A stretch of 64,000 nt of DNA from SB11 sp965249955 (GCA_965249955.1 OZ252261.1:1364001-1428000); one strand, 5' to 3'. Positions 1-8,940 are shown, counted from the stretch's first letter. Translations and numbers: made by a program. Notes: a model not told the origin generated them from the letters alone.

Positions 1-618
1 CATATAGCAACTTCGCACGAAACTCCATTGCGCGAAGATGCGTTTAAAATGGACGACGAACTGAAAATTGAGCTGATACAAAAGCATTTTACTGAAATAA
101 TGCACGTATTGGGCTTAGACCTAACCGACGACAGCCTAAAGGGAACTCCCCAACGTGTAGCCAAAATGTTTGTTGATGAAATTTTTAGCGGACTAAACCC
201 TAAAAATAAACCTGCCATTACTTTGTTTGAAAACAAATACAAATACAAACAAATGCTGGTAGAGAAAGATATTTCGCTATTTAGTTACTGCGAGCATCAT
301 TTTGTACCTATTGTAGGCAAAGCACATGTGGCTTACATACCTAATGGCAATGTTGTAGGGCTTAGCAAAATAAACCGCATAGTAAACTACTACGCCAAAC
401 GCCCGCAAGTGCAAGAGCGGATGACCAAGCAAATAGCTAACGAGCTACGCGAAGCCTTGCATACCGAAGATATTGCGGTGGTGATTGAGGCCGACCACTA
501 TTGTGTAAAATCACGCGGGGTAAACGACATAACCAGTTCTACCACAACGGTAGAATACTGCGGCAAGTTTAACGACCCTGCTACCCGACAAGAATTTTTA
601 ACATACTTGGGTAAGTAA
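1..618 (+). CDS. folE: GTP cyclohydrolase I, 5' end cut by window edge
   Basis: This enzyme opens the GTP ring to give dihydroneopterin triphosphate, the entry step of folate and pterin synthesis in the cytoplasm. The frame is open from base 1, so the true N terminus lies left of the window; 205 residues are visible and the family is about 200-225 long, so little is missing. A TTG at 28 and an ATG at 49 are in frame, but homologues have the preceding residues ending TPLREDAF, so neither is likely the start. Visible signatures are SYCEHHF and DHYCVKSRG, holding the zinc ligands Cys, His and Cys, plus YAKRPQVQER. The gene stands alone and is followed by a strong terminator. Identification is firm; only the start is unknown. 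Confidence 0.96.
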   Translation, partial: HIATSHETPLREDAFKMDDELKIELIQKHFTEIMHVLGLDLTDDSLKGTPQRVAKMFVDEIFSGLNPKNKPAITLFENKYKYKQMLVEKDISLFSYCEHHFVPIVGKAHVAYIPNGNVVGLSKINRIVNYYAKRPQVQERMTKQIANELREALHTEDIAVVIEADHYCVKSRGVNDITSSTTTVEYCGKFNDPATRQEFLTYLGK

Positions 619-650
619 TAGCCCATAATACTATAAATTTATATGCTGTA

Positions 651-690
651 CAAAGGGCGGTTTTTCTACGAAAAACCGCCCTTTGTTGTT
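651..690 (+). terminator. Intrinsic terminator of folE
   Basis: A perfect 15-bp inverted repeat (651-665 and 671-685) with a 5-base loop is GC-rich at the base and followed by a T-rich stretch. It sits 33 bp after the folE stop. Confidence 0.85.
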
Positions 691-736
691 AATACAGAAA
701 TGTGTAATTTGTGGAGTAAACTGTTGTACTTAAAGC

Positions 737-1162
737 ATGGATAAGAAAATAACAAAACACTATACCAATGGCGAGGTTACCATAGTATGGCAGCCCAACA
801 AATGTATACACTCAGCACTTTGTTTTACAGGGCTACCCTCTGTATTTAATCCGCGCGAACGTCCGTGGGCAAAACCTGAAGGTGCAAGCACCCAAGAGAT
901 TGTAGACCAAATAAAAAAATGCCCAAGCGGTGCACTTAGCTATTTTATGAACGACGAAACAAACAAGGAAGAAGCCCATTTAGAAACGGTGATAGAAGCA
1001 CTGCCCAATGGCCCGTTGTTGGTTTACGGCACTATGACACTAAAGGATAAAAACGGACAACAAACCCTTGAAAATAAAACTACAGCGCTATGCCGTTGCG
1101 GACAAAGCAGTAATAAACCCTTTTGCGATGGCACGCACACTAAAGTAGGCTTTGAAGGATAG
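737..1162 (+). CDS. Two-domain iron-sulfur protein: YjdI-type ferredoxin domain plus CDGSH domain
   Basis: The protein (141 residues) joins two small Fe-S modules. Residues about 1-70 look like the YjdI/Fer4_19 single-cluster domain, with Cys23, Cys29 and Cys62 (the last in KKCPSGAL). Residues about 95-141 carry the CDGSH pattern with Cys119, Cys121, Cys130 and His134, which in mitoNEET-type proteins bind a 2Fe-2S cluster by three Cys and one His. There is no signal peptide, so it should be cytoplasmic. Likely roles are electron or cluster transfer or redox sensing; the sequence does not show a partner. It has its own ATG at 737 and no close operon neighbour. The domain calls are strong, the function is inference. 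Confidence 0.88.
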   Translation: MDKKITKHYTNGEVTIVWQPNKCIHSALCFTGLPSVFNPRERPWAKPEGASTQEIVDQIKKCPSGALSYFMNDETNKEEAHLETVIEALPNGPLLVYGTMTLKDKNGQQTLENKTTALCRCGQSSNKPFCDGTHTKVGFEG

Positions 1163-1233
1163 TTTATAGTCAAATATGTAACAGTAGTTACAATAAATGC
1201 GTATGAAAACGCGATAACTATAAAACTAATCTT

Positions 1234-2295
1234 ATGAAAAGACTAACTATTTTATTGTTAAGCACTTGCTTATTGGTTTGGGGATGTAAAAAAACAAACA
1301 CGACCCAAACAAATGAGGGCAACGGAGCTAAAAAATATTCGGCTACCGATTTTACTGTATCTGAAATAGAAGAGTATAACTCCTTACAATACACAATGCT
1401 TTTAGAGCGGATATATAAAAGTGTTGAAAATTCTTCATTAACGGCATATACAGATGAGGCTTGCAAAGAAAAGTATTCAGCCGAAGACTTTGAGAAAATA
1501 CACAGTGCCATGGCAATGGTACAAATGGCCAATCCAGAATCGCCACAAGACCCTTTTGATTTAATTGATACTTTAGTATTTACCCATATAAGTGCTGAAC
1601 AACTAAAAGGCTGCTGGTTAGATAAAACTAATAATGTTTTTGCGTTTGTGGTTAACAACTCAGCAAAGGCTTATTTTACATGGGAGGGAATTGAGAAGGC
1701 TATTACCCAAGAGCAGGTTGCTTTTGTAAATGCTTTTTTTAAAGCCGAAAAAAACCCACTACCCCTATCGGCTATAAAAAACTTAGCTACGGATAAATTT
1801 AAGACTGTTGCACAAAAACTTTATACTTGGGCTATACAAGATGACAGTATGGCGGTATATGAAAGCCACGACTTATCTCAGTCGTTAACAAGGACAGAGG
1901 TAAGCACCAAAGCAAAAAATGTTGATGTGGTGCAAATGCCCAACCCAAACAACATGGATGATGCTACTGATGTTGTAGACTCTATAACTATTACCCCTTT
2001 TAGTGCCGCAAGCATTACTAAAGCACGAATATATTATGCGTGGCAAACCGATAATAACCTAAACACAACTGTTAGCACATTTGCTTTTGCACCCTTGCAC
2101 AACCCTGTTGTATCAGGCTATAAGCTACCCCTAACACCATTATTTTTTGCAAAAGCAACCGATGTATTTGCAAAACTTAGTAGTGAGGACAAAATATGGC
2201 TAACCTATTTTTCGATAGCGTTAACACGTAACAAGGGTTCACAAAACACAGGTTATGGAACAGGTTCTTTTAAAAGTGCTGAGTATTGGGAGTAA
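1234..2295 (+). CDS. Secreted lipoprotein of unknown function
   Basis: The 353-residue product begins with a lysine-containing, hydrophobic signal ending in LLVWGC, a lipobox, so Cys18 should be lipidated and the protein anchored in an envelope membrane. The mature part is soluble, acidic and rich in Thr, Ala and Asn, with no transmembrane segments and no motif I recognise. It lies alone between the Fe-S gene and a convergent large membrane gene, and is followed by a long perfect hairpin. Start choice is the ATG that gives the signal peptide. I do not recognise the family and assign no function. Confidence 0.75.
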   Translation: MKRLTILLLSTCLLVWGCKKTNTTQTNEGNGAKKYSATDFTVSEIEEYNSLQYTMLLERIYKSVENSSLTAYTDEACKEKYSAEDFEKIHSAMAMVQMANPESPQDPFDLIDTLVFTHISAEQLKGCWLDKTNNVFAFVVNNSAKAYFTWEGIEKAITQEQVAFVNAFFKAEKNPLPLSAIKNLATDKFKTVAQKLYTWAIQDDSMAVYESHDLSQSLTRTEVSTKAKNVDVVQMPNPNNMDDATDVVDSITITPFSAASITKARIYYAWQTDNNLNTTVSTFAFAPLHNPVVSGYKLPLTPLFFAKATDVFAKLSSEDKIWLTYFSIALTRNKGSQNTGYGTGSFKSAEYWE

Positions 2296-2325
2296 TACTA
2301 AACTTGATTGCTGTGGAATAAATGG

Positions 2326-2370
2326 CATTATCTATTTGTCAAATTTTAAAAATTTGACAAATAGATAATG
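2326..2370. terminator. Long perfect hairpin between convergent genes (copy A of a two-copy element)
   Basis: A 21-bp perfect inverted repeat (2326-2346 and 2350-2370) has a 3-base TAA loop. It lies between the stops of the lipoprotein gene and the convergent DUF4175 gene and could terminate both. A near-identical hairpin occurs at 34083-34125, with a compensatory base-pair difference in the stem. Confidence 0.75.
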
Positions 2371-2433
2371 GTTTTACTGTACCAAATGAACCTTTTTAAG
2401 GTTATGGTTTATAGATAGAAATGAGACCAAAGC

Positions 2434-5400
2434 CTAATCTTCGCCGCCAATTTCTTTAAAGTATTCGCGGGTTTTGTTTTTATAGTACTGGCGCAGGCTG
2501 GGGGGTATTGTTTTTAGCAGCTCTTGCTCTTTGTTTTTCTTTTTCAGGTAGTCTTCTACACTGGGCGGTAGTTTGCGTTCCAACTCTTTGCCTTCGCTGC
2601 TTTTGCGCTCGTTATCGGTTTCGCGTTCTTTTTCGGCACGCTCATGGTCAAGCATACGGGTTAGTATTTCTTGTTGGCGTTTTAGGGTTTCTATGGTAAG
2701 GCGTTTGTTTACCAAATCTTTCTCTACCTCTTCCATCATCTCTTGGGTTTTCTTCAAATCGCCCAATGCCCCTTGGTTGCCTTCTTGTTTCAGTTGTTTT
2801 TCTAGTTCGTTTAGTTTGCGGCGCAGGGCTTCTTGTTGGGCTGCCATTTGCGCCCATTCTTTACTGGTCATACCACCTTCTTTTCCTTCTCCGTCTTTTT
2901 CCCCTTTCTTGCCTTTTTTGCCTTCGCCTTCTTTCTCCCCTTCTTGCATACTTTTTAGGCGTTTGTATAGCTCATCTTGCATTTTGCGCAACTCGCCCAT
3001 CTTTTTCTCGTCGCCTTTACCTTTCTTTTTACGGGCATTGCTTTCTTGTCCCTTGCCACTGCTATTGCTTTGCATATTCTCTTGCATATTTTTAAGCACT
3101 TCACTAAGCATCACGGCAAGGTTGTTAAGGTTGGTCATGGTATATTGTTGGTAGCTGCGACCCAATTGCACTTGCCTTTGTCCCAATGCCGACAGCGATT
3201 TATCCATGTTGTTGTTCATTTCGCCCACTTCACGGTTTATATAGGTGCGCATTTGTACCACACGTTTGCTTAATGATAACAGGCTATCCTCTATTATTTT
3301 GGCATCGTCTTTCATTTTGCGTTGGCGTTGGGTAAGTGCCACCAATTGCGGGTTGTATCCCGTAATGGTGCGCAGGTTTTCCATCACTTTTTCTTGCTCA
3401 AACGAAAGATCTATAAGGTTATCCAGTATCTCACGCAGGGTATTATAATCTTCGGTTTGCTGCTCTTTCTGCTCCATCTTCATCTGCGTTTCCATCTGCT
3501 TCTTCATCTGCTGCATCTTCTCTTTGGCTTTTCGCTGTTTTTTTTCAGCCCCCTTGTTGTCTTTCTTCTCCAAATCCTGCTCACTGCCCTGCATTTCTTC
3601 TTCTATCTCTTTTTCTTGTTTCTCTTTGTCATCCAATCCCAAATCGTTTGGTTTTTCAAGTTCTTCATTTAGTTTTTCAACCTCGTCAAGTTCTTTTTTC
3701 AATTCTTCAAACTCTTTGTTAAGGTCTTTTTGTTTTTCTTTTAGCTCTTCTTGCTTTTTAGGGTCTTCTCCATTATCAGGAGCTTTTTCTGTTTCATCGG
3801 CCAGTTTTTCTTGCTTGTCAGCTAGTTCTTCCAGCTTATCAAGGGCATCGTTTAGCTTTTTCTCAACCTCAAGGCGTTTATAGTTCTCAAGCATACGGTC
3901 AAGCTGTTTGTTGGCATCTTTAGTGTCCATTTCCATCTTGTCCAGCTCTTCTTTCAGCAATTCTTTATTTTCTTGTTTCATCAGTTGTTCCAACTGCTTC
4001 AACATTTCTTTCATCTCGTCGGTAAAAATCTCGTCAAACAGCTTATCCAACTCTTTTTGTTTCTCCAGCAGCTCACTGTCTTGAGGCTTATACTCGCTTT
4101 CTTTTACACTCTTTTCAAGATTTTCAAGTTTTAGGTCTTCTACCTGTTTTTCCAACTGCTTTTGCTTTTTCAGCAAATCGTCAATTTGCTGTTTATCTTC
4201 CCACGTAAGGTTTTTCTTCTCTACCAGTTTCTTTTGTAGGTCTTTTATTTGCTTGTCAATCTTTTTGGTTTGCTCCATAGCCTCCTTCATCTTGTCTTTG
4301 ATGGCTTCGCTGCTTTGGGCTATATCGGCTTCTATTTCTTTTTTGGTAAGTGCTCTAAAGGTTTTTACGGCGCTTTTTGTGCTTTTGCTACCGTTTACAC
4401 CATCGTTATCAAACACTTCAAAGTAGTATTCCAACTCTTCGGCGGGTTGCAGGTTTATAAGGGCTAAATCCCAAATGTGGTAAAACTGTCTATCGGCACC
4501 TGCACCATTGCTTATGGTAATGGTTTGCAAACCCTGACGGGTTTTTGCAGCATCTTCACTTTTTAAGAATTTATAGTTGAAGGTAATTTTGTGGATGCCA
4601 TAATCGTCGGCAGCTTCGCCGGCAAAATATACCAGTTTGGTGCTAACACTGTCTTTGGTTTCTTGTACTTTTATGCTTGGGTAAGCATCAGGTATTACGT
4701 TGATGTTGTACAATACCGAATCGTTACCTGTTACTTCTTTGCTGGCGGCTTTTACTATGTAAAAGTTTTCGCGCATAAAACGACGGCTAAACTGAAAACG
4801 GTTGCCGCTAAGCGGAGTAAGGGTATATAGCGAGTCTTTAAATTTTACTTTTAATTCATCGGTATTGCGGGTGCTAAAGTCCCACTTCACGGCTGTGCCT
4901 TGCGGCAAGGTAAGGTCGCCTGCGTTTTCTACGGTTTCGTTTTTCTTATTTAAGTAAGCGGGGTATACCAATGTGGCTTTAAAGCCGCTAACAAAAGGTT
5001 TTGCGACTACTTTTAGTGTGTTTTCTTTTGAGTAGAATTGACTGGCGAAAAAACGGAAATCGGTATTTTTTTGCAGGTTTTTAAAGGTGTAGCCAAAGTG
5101 TAGCTTGTCCTTTTTTTCCATTTTAAAGCGGTTGCCGTCAATCTCAAGGTAAACTTCGGCGGGTAGTTCGTCGCCTGTTATTTTTAGGTCGAGGTCAAAA
5201 TCTTCGTTCTGCATGGCCTCCATGCTTTTGTTTTGTATGCTAAAAGTAAAGGGGGCTTGCTCTTCAAAAAAAGTATTATAGTTAACTATGCGGTTTGTAC
5301 CCTCAGTAATAATGCGGCTATTGGTAAACAATATCACCACAAAAAGTAATACGGGTACTAGGGCAAATTTTAGGTATTTGTAGTTGGTGCTTAAGTTAAT

Positions 5401-5841
5401 TGCCGCTTTGAAGGGTACGGGTTTTAACTCGTTTATTTTTTGGTTAATACTGGCTTGTATAAGTGCCGAAGGTGCGGCATCGGCATTGTGCTTTAGTTGT
5501 AGGGTGTTTAGCAGTTTGTCTTGTACGTGGGTGAAATGGCTGCCGATAATTTGCGAGGCTTGCTCGTAACTGATTACCGAACCTATGCGGTATAATTTGG
5601 CAAGGGGTATAAAAATAAAACGCACCAACACGTAAGCACCAAGCCCCAATGTGGTAAAAAACAGTATACCACGCCATGCGCTATTTAGTCTGCCGTAATA
5701 CTCCATTACTGTAGCAGTAAGCATGGCCAGCACCAGTATACCTATGGTATATATCGCTCCTCGTATTAAGCGGTTTTTATAATACTTGCGTATAAACTCA
5801 TCGAGCTTTGCAATTAGTATATCGTAACTGTTTTCGGTCAT
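2434..5841 (-). CDS. DUF4175-family giant membrane/coiled-coil protein
   Basis: This is a 1135-residue protein. Two hydrophobic helices lie near residues 22-45 and 57-78, and a third near 157-175. An extracytoplasmic-looking beta-rich region follows to about 500. Residues about 500-800 are almost wholly Lys/Glu/Leu coiled coil, then another helical part, a Gly-Lys-Glu low-complexity tract near 965-990, and a charged C terminus. The architecture fits the DUF4175 family seen in Bacteroidota and alphaproteobacteria, whose role is not established. Its large size and coiled coil suggest an envelope-spanning scaffold, but that is inference. It is single-gene, with its 3' end facing a bidirectional hairpin. 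Many long open frames on the other strand here are artefacts of the Lys/Glu codon bias. Confidence 0.85.
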   Translation of the reverse strand: MTENSYDILIAKLDEFIRKYYKNRLIRGAIYTIGILVLAMLTATVMEYYGRLNSAWRGILFFTTLGLGAYVLVRFIFIPLAKLYRIGSVISYEQASQIIGSHFTHVQDKLLNTLQLKHNADAAPSALIQASINQKINELKPVPFKAAINLSTNYKYLKFALVPVLLFVVILFTNSRIITEGTNRIVNYNTFFEEQAPFTFSIQNKSMEAMQNEDFDLDLKITGDELPAEVYLEIDGNRFKMEKKDKLHFGYTFKNLQKNTDFRFFASQFYSKENTLKVVAKPFVSGFKATLVYPAYLNKKNETVENAGDLTLPQGTAVKWDFSTRNTDELKVKFKDSLYTLTPLSGNRFQFSRRFMRENFYIVKAASKEVTGNDSVLYNINVIPDAYPSIKVQETKDSVSTKLVYFAGEAADDYGIHKITFNYKFLKSEDAAKTRQGLQTITISNGAGADRQFYHIWDLALINLQPAEELEYYFEVFDNDGVNGSKSTKSAVKTFRALTKKEIEADIAQSSEAIKDKMKEAMEQTKKIDKQIKDLQKKLVEKKNLTWEDKQQIDDLLKKQKQLEKQVEDLKLENLEKSVKESEYKPQDSELLEKQKELDKLFDEIFTDEMKEMLKQLEQLMKQENKELLKEELDKMEMDTKDANKQLDRMLENYKRLEVEKKLNDALDKLEELADKQEKLADETEKAPDNGEDPKKQEELKEKQKDLNKEFEELKKELDEVEKLNEELEKPNDLGLDDKEKQEKEIEEEMQGSEQDLEKKDNKGAEKKQRKAKEKMQQMKKQMETQMKMEQKEQQTEDYNTLREILDNLIDLSFEQEKVMENLRTITGYNPQLVALTQRQRKMKDDAKIIEDSLLSLSKRVVQMRTYINREVGEMNNNMDKSLSALGQRQVQLGRSYQQYTMTNLNNLAVMLSEVLKNMQENMQSNSSGKGQESNARKKKGKGDEKKMGELRKMQDELYKRLKSMQEGEKEGEGKKGKKGEKDGEGKEGGMTSKEWAQMAAQQEALRRKLNELEKQLKQEGNQGALGDLKKTQEMMEEVEKDLVNKRLTIETLKRQQEILTRMLDHERAEKERETDNERKSSEGKELERKLPPSVEDYLKKKNKEQELLKTIPPSLRQYYKNKTREYFKEIGGED

Positions 5842-5994
5842 GTTATAGTATTCCCCTCAAAAGTATTACCAAAGATAGTAATGCATACCATCAAGTTGCA
5901 TTATGTAAACGTAATAAAGGGTGTATTTGTGATAGAAAGGTTAGTTTTTTCTATGAAAAGAGGGATTAGTGAGTTACACGAGGGTAATTTTTAG

Positions 5995-6111
5995 TTAACT
6001 CACCCCAAATAATGAGTTTAGCACCGACGTTCATAATTTCCCCTCTCTTTTTGTAAGAGAGGGGCGCAGTTATGGGGTTTCAGCTTGCTCATAAAACTGA
6101 GGGTGAGTTAA
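5995..6111. repeat. Nested inverted-repeat element, MITE-like in layout
   Basis: Outer 11-bp arms TTAACTCACCC (5995-6005) and GGGTGAGTTAA (6101-6111) enclose an inner hairpin with 8-bp arms CCCCTCTC (6040-6047) and GAGAGGGG (6057-6064). A weaker relative of the inner hairpin occurs near 40550-40570. No coding capacity is present. Confidence 0.5.
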
Positions 6112-6236
6112 AACCAAAGGACAGAGGCGTGGCTTTCCTCCTTGTATGGCTTGTGTATGGATAAGGAGGGACTGAGGATGGTAAAAGCTAACACTGTAAT
6201 TTGTTTGGTATAAAATTTTCCATCCAATAATCCACC

Positions 6237-6278
6237 CACAAAAAATCGCCCAATAACTAAGCTAATATTCCGTTATTT
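6237..6278 (+). promoter_or_regulatory. Promoter-proximal dyad element, copy 1
   Basis: The stretch matches 54845-54887 with two substitutions and one A indel. It contains ATCGCCCAATAAC, a central TAATATT, and GTTATT, giving AATAAC/GTTATT arms. It ends at a TTATTTTGC that resembles the Bacteroidota -7 box, 14 bp before the DinB-family start codon. Confidence 0.6.
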
Positions 6279-6292
6279 TGCACCCGTAAAGC

Positions 6293-6748
6293 ATGGAAAA
6301 ACAATTTGACATTATACAGCAAACCCGCAGCAACTTTTACGAGTTGGTAAAAGGTTTAAGCCTTGAGCAGGTAAACAAAGTACCCGCAGGTTATAACAAC
6401 AACATAGCGTGGAATTTTGGGCACGTAATAGTTACCCAACAGCTTATTGCCTACAAAGTATCGGGCTACGAGGCTAAGATAGGAATGGAGTTGATTGATA
6501 AATACCGCAAGGGTACAAAACCTGAAGGTGATATTGATGCTGCCGAATGGGAACAATTACTTGGCCTTGCCCACAATACCCTTGATAGCCTTAAGGCCGA
6601 TTATAACAACGGTTTTTTTACCAATTTTACCCCATATACTACTAGCTATGGCGTACAACTAGATAGTATTGAGGATGTTTTACAATTTTTACCTGTGCAC
6701 GAAGGTTTGCACTATGGCTATGCTATGGCACAAAAAAAACTGGTTTAA
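6293..6748 (+). CDS. DinB-family four-helix protein
   Basis: The 151-residue protein has the DinB/YfiT-like layout: an N-terminal helix (MEKQFDIIQQTRSNF), the NIAWNFGHVIVTQQL segment whose His is a typical metal ligand, and a C-terminal EGLHYGYAM helix with a second His. Members of this superfamily are metal-binding helical bundles, some being thiol-dependent S-transferases; many are stress induced. No signal peptide is present. The gene is 3 bp upstream of an alpha/beta hydrolase, so the two form an operon. Its upstream region carries the dyad element described at 6237. The family call is good, the substrate unknown. Confidence 0.82.
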   Translation: MEKQFDIIQQTRSNFYELVKGLSLEQVNKVPAGYNNNIAWNFGHVIVTQQLIAYKVSGYEAKIGMELIDKYRKGTKPEGDIDAAEWEQLLGLAHNTLDSLKADYNNGFFTNFTPYTTSYGVQLDSIEDVLQFLPVHEGLHYGYAMAQKKLV

Positions 6749-6751
6749 TTT

Positions 6752-7432
6752 ATGAAAAATCTATTGTTATTGCACGGCGCGTTGGGATACGGCAAGCAGT
6801 TTGATGCCCTGCGCGAGCTATTGGAAGACAAGTATAAAGTATATGCACCTGATTTTATTGGGCACGGTGGCAGAGAAATACCAAAACACCTTAGCATACA
6901 CGATTTTTCGCTAGAAATAAAAAACTATATAGAGAATGCTGTTGGCGGTGAGGTTGAAATTTTTGGGCACAGCATGGGCGGCTATGTAGCACTGTATATG
7001 GCTGCTAACCAAATGGCTCCCATTAATAAAATTATGACGTTGGGCACTAAGCAAGATTGGAACCCTGATATTGCTGCCAACGAAGTACGTATGCTGAATA
7101 CCAAAAAGATAAGGGAAAAAGTACCTGCTTTTGCAAAACAACTTGAGGAGATGCACGACAGCAACTGGGAGGTTTTATGCCAAAAAACTGCCGAGATGTT
7201 AATAGACATGGGCAACAACCCTCCACTTACTGATGAGAGCTACGCACGTATTACTATACCTGTGCAAATAGGTATTGGCGACCACGACCGCATGGTGAGC
7301 CTTGAAGAAAGTATTGTTGCTTTTAGAAAAATAAAAGAAGCAAGCCTATTGGTAATGCCCAACACACAACATCCCTACGACCAAGTGAGTGCAGACAGGT
7401 TGGCTTATAAAATATCCTCGTTTATAGGTTAA
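6752..7432 (+). CDS. Alpha/beta hydrolase
   Basis: The 226-residue protein shows the full alpha/beta-hydrolase core: LLLHGALGYG oxyanion-hole segment near residues 4-14, DFIGHG near 34, nucleophile elbow GHSMGG with Ser74, an acid in GIGDHDRM and the catalytic His in NTQHPYDQ near the C terminus. No signal peptide is seen, so it is cytoplasmic. It follows the DinB-like gene by 3 bp and is presumably co-transcribed with it. Possible substrates are small esters or lactones; the sequence does not decide. The small cap region between the elbow and the acid is rich in charged residues. Confidence 0.9.
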   Translation: MKNLLLLHGALGYGKQFDALRELLEDKYKVYAPDFIGHGGREIPKHLSIHDFSLEIKNYIENAVGGEVEIFGHSMGGYVALYMAANQMAPINKIMTLGTKQDWNPDIAANEVRMLNTKKIREKVPAFAKQLEEMHDSNWEVLCQKTAEMLIDMGNNPPLTDESYARITIPVQIGIGDHDRMVSLEESIVAFRKIKEASLLVMPNTQHPYDQVSADRLAYKISSFIG

Positions 7433-7466
7433 AACAGGCGTTTGTAGCGGGTTAATAGCAGGATAC

Positions 7467-8045
7467 CTACTTGCCCTTTTCCCAACGCTGGGCTAGGTTA
7501 ATAGAATAATCAACAAAGGCTTTTAATCCCTTATCGTATTCTTCGTTTCCTAGCGAGTTTCCGTTTTCATCCAATACTTTTGGGGTAAACTGCGATTCAA
7601 AAGTTTTGCCACTGCTAATAGCGTTGGTGCTAAATACATTTATCAGTTTGTTGTATATGGTGGTTAGCTGCATTGTAGGTATGCGCCCACCCCGCCCGTT
7701 TGATACACCTACAAAGGCAAACACTTTATTATCAAACAAGTGTTTATAATCACGGCTACCCAATTGGTGTATGGTGTTTACCAACTCAGCACTGGGAAAC
7801 CAATTGTATTCGGGTGATACCACAACCACTAACTGAGCTGCTTCCCAACCTTCTATAAGTTGTTTTTGAAATGGAGTATAAGCTCCTTTTATCACCTTAC
7901 CCGCATTCATAAACGGAATATCGTAGGCATTAAAATCTACCAAAGTAGTGGTGTGTGAGCCTTCTGTTTGTTTTTGTATAGCCTTACTTACGCGCAACGA
8001 CTGCGAGTTGGGTTGTGGCGATCCCGATTGTATTTGTATATTCAC
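7467..8045 (-). CDS. NADPH-dependent FMN reductase
   Basis: The 192-residue protein is a flavodoxin-fold reductase. The N-terminal SGSPQPNSQSLRVSKAI corresponds to the FMN phosphate-binding loop, and VVVSPEYNWFPSAELVNTIH matches the conserved SPEYN motif that contacts the flavin and the dimer partner. Such enzymes reduce FMN, quinones or azo compounds with NAD(P)H. The start is GTG at 8045; no nearby ATG gives the complete first strand. It lies 43 bp downstream of a flavin-reductase-like gene on the same strand, so the pair could share a transcript and a redox role. Confidence 0.9.
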   Translation of the reverse strand: MNIQIQSGSPQPNSQSLRVSKAIQKQTEGSHTTTLVDFNAYDIPFMNAGKVIKGAYTPFQKQLIEGWEAAQLVVVVSPEYNWFPSAELVNTIHQLGSRDYKHLFDNKVFAFVGVSNGRGGRIPTMQLTTIYNKLINVFSTNAISSGKTFESQFTPKVLDENGNSLGNEEYDKGLKAFVDYSINLAQRWEKGK

Positions 8046-8088
8046 AATAATAATAACCTTAAAGAGGTGTTAAAGGTTTTTTAAAAAA

Positions 8089-8940
8089 TTAACGCGCTAA
8101 TAAAACCATCCAAGCCTCGTTTGTTTTGCCTTCGTCAAGCAATGTTTTTGCCACTTGGTGTTGCTGCCCTTTTGGCACATTGTGCTGTTGTTGGTAGGCG
8201 GCCACTTCATCGGCAGTAGGCAATTGTTCAACATTGCCCAGTTGGCCTAAATTGTTTCCTGTAAGTACATCACTCAATCTAATATCTTGTGGTATAGCAT
8301 CAACGCCAATACCTTTGGTAGAAAGAGGTTTCTCTACCTCAAACAAAGCATCGCCAAAGGCTTTGCCATACCAGTTTTTTCCCAAACGAGATACTAAACG
8401 TATTTTGTGCTGGTCAATAGTGCCGTCATCGCCTAGCACATCTTCGTTTATGTGCATTTTCAAAATTTCGCACACCACCAAATTACCTGCGCCGCCTTCT
8501 TGGCCAGTTTCAATCACCTCGCGCACTTTACACTCTATCTGTACGGGGCTTTCTTTCACTCTCGGAGCTTTTATTAAGTCAGAAGGAACTTCGGTAAAAC
8601 CTGCCTTTACAAACTCGTTCACCCCTTTTTCATACTCGGTACTGGCAAGGCTGGCTTGTTGCACCATCTCGTAAGTAACCACGTTTATACACACCTCCAT
8701 AGTTTCGTATATATTCTCAAGGGTGTGCTTTATGGTATTATCACGCACACGACGTGCAGGCGAAAAAATAAGTGTAGTAGGGTTGCTGCCAAAGGCATTA
8801 AAAAAACTGTACGGGCTAAGATTAACCGTGCCCTGCGCATCTACAGTGCTTGCAAAGCAAATGGGGCGTGGCGCAACGGCCGATAACATATAGCCGTGTA
8901 GTTTGGCGGTAGATACTTCACCTGGTATAATTTCTAGCAT
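8089..8940 (-). CDS. Flavin reductase-like (RutF/flavoredoxin) protein
   Basis: The 283-residue protein carries a flavin reductase-like split-barrel domain in residues about 10-200, with VAPRPICFASTVD near the N terminus and NLSPYSFFNAFGSNPT, the FMN-binding strand-loop typical of flavoredoxins. The C-terminal ~80 residues form an extra helical tail rich in Gln and Ala with no motif known to me. It probably binds FMN and transfers electrons from NAD(P)H. It is upstream of the FMN reductase at 7467 and divergent from the SRPBCC gene at 9055. Substrate unknown. Confidence 0.87.
   Translation of the reverse strand: MLEIIPGEVSTAKLHGYMLSAVAPRPICFASTVDAQGTVNLSPYSFFNAFGSNPTTLIFSPARRVRDNTIKHTLENIYETMEVCINVVTYEMVQQASLASTEYEKGVNEFVKAGFTEVPSDLIKAPRVKESPVQIECKVREVIETGQEGGAGNLVVCEILKMHINEDVLGDDGTIDQHKIRLVSRLGKNWYGKAFGDALFEVEKPLSTKGIGVDAIPQDIRLSDVLTGNNLGQLGNVEQLPTADEVAAYQQQHNVPKGQQHQVAKTLLDEGKTNEAWMVLLAR

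Larger units (their letters stand above)
5842..6292. other. Noncoding region, mosaic of hairpins
   Basis: This 451-bp gap has no supportable gene. It holds a nested inverted-repeat element (5995-6111), a second hairpin with 7-bp CCTCCTT/AAGGAGG arms (6137-6143 and 6163-6169), and at its right end a 42-bp element shared with the upstream region of another gene. Confidence 0.7.

Noticed and set aside
2573..3883. Several long plus-strand frames opposite the DUF4175 gene (for example 2573-3154 and 3524-3883).
   Set aside because: They are Ser/Phe/Leu-rich shadows of Lys/Glu codons in the coiled-coil region; no start signal or family match.
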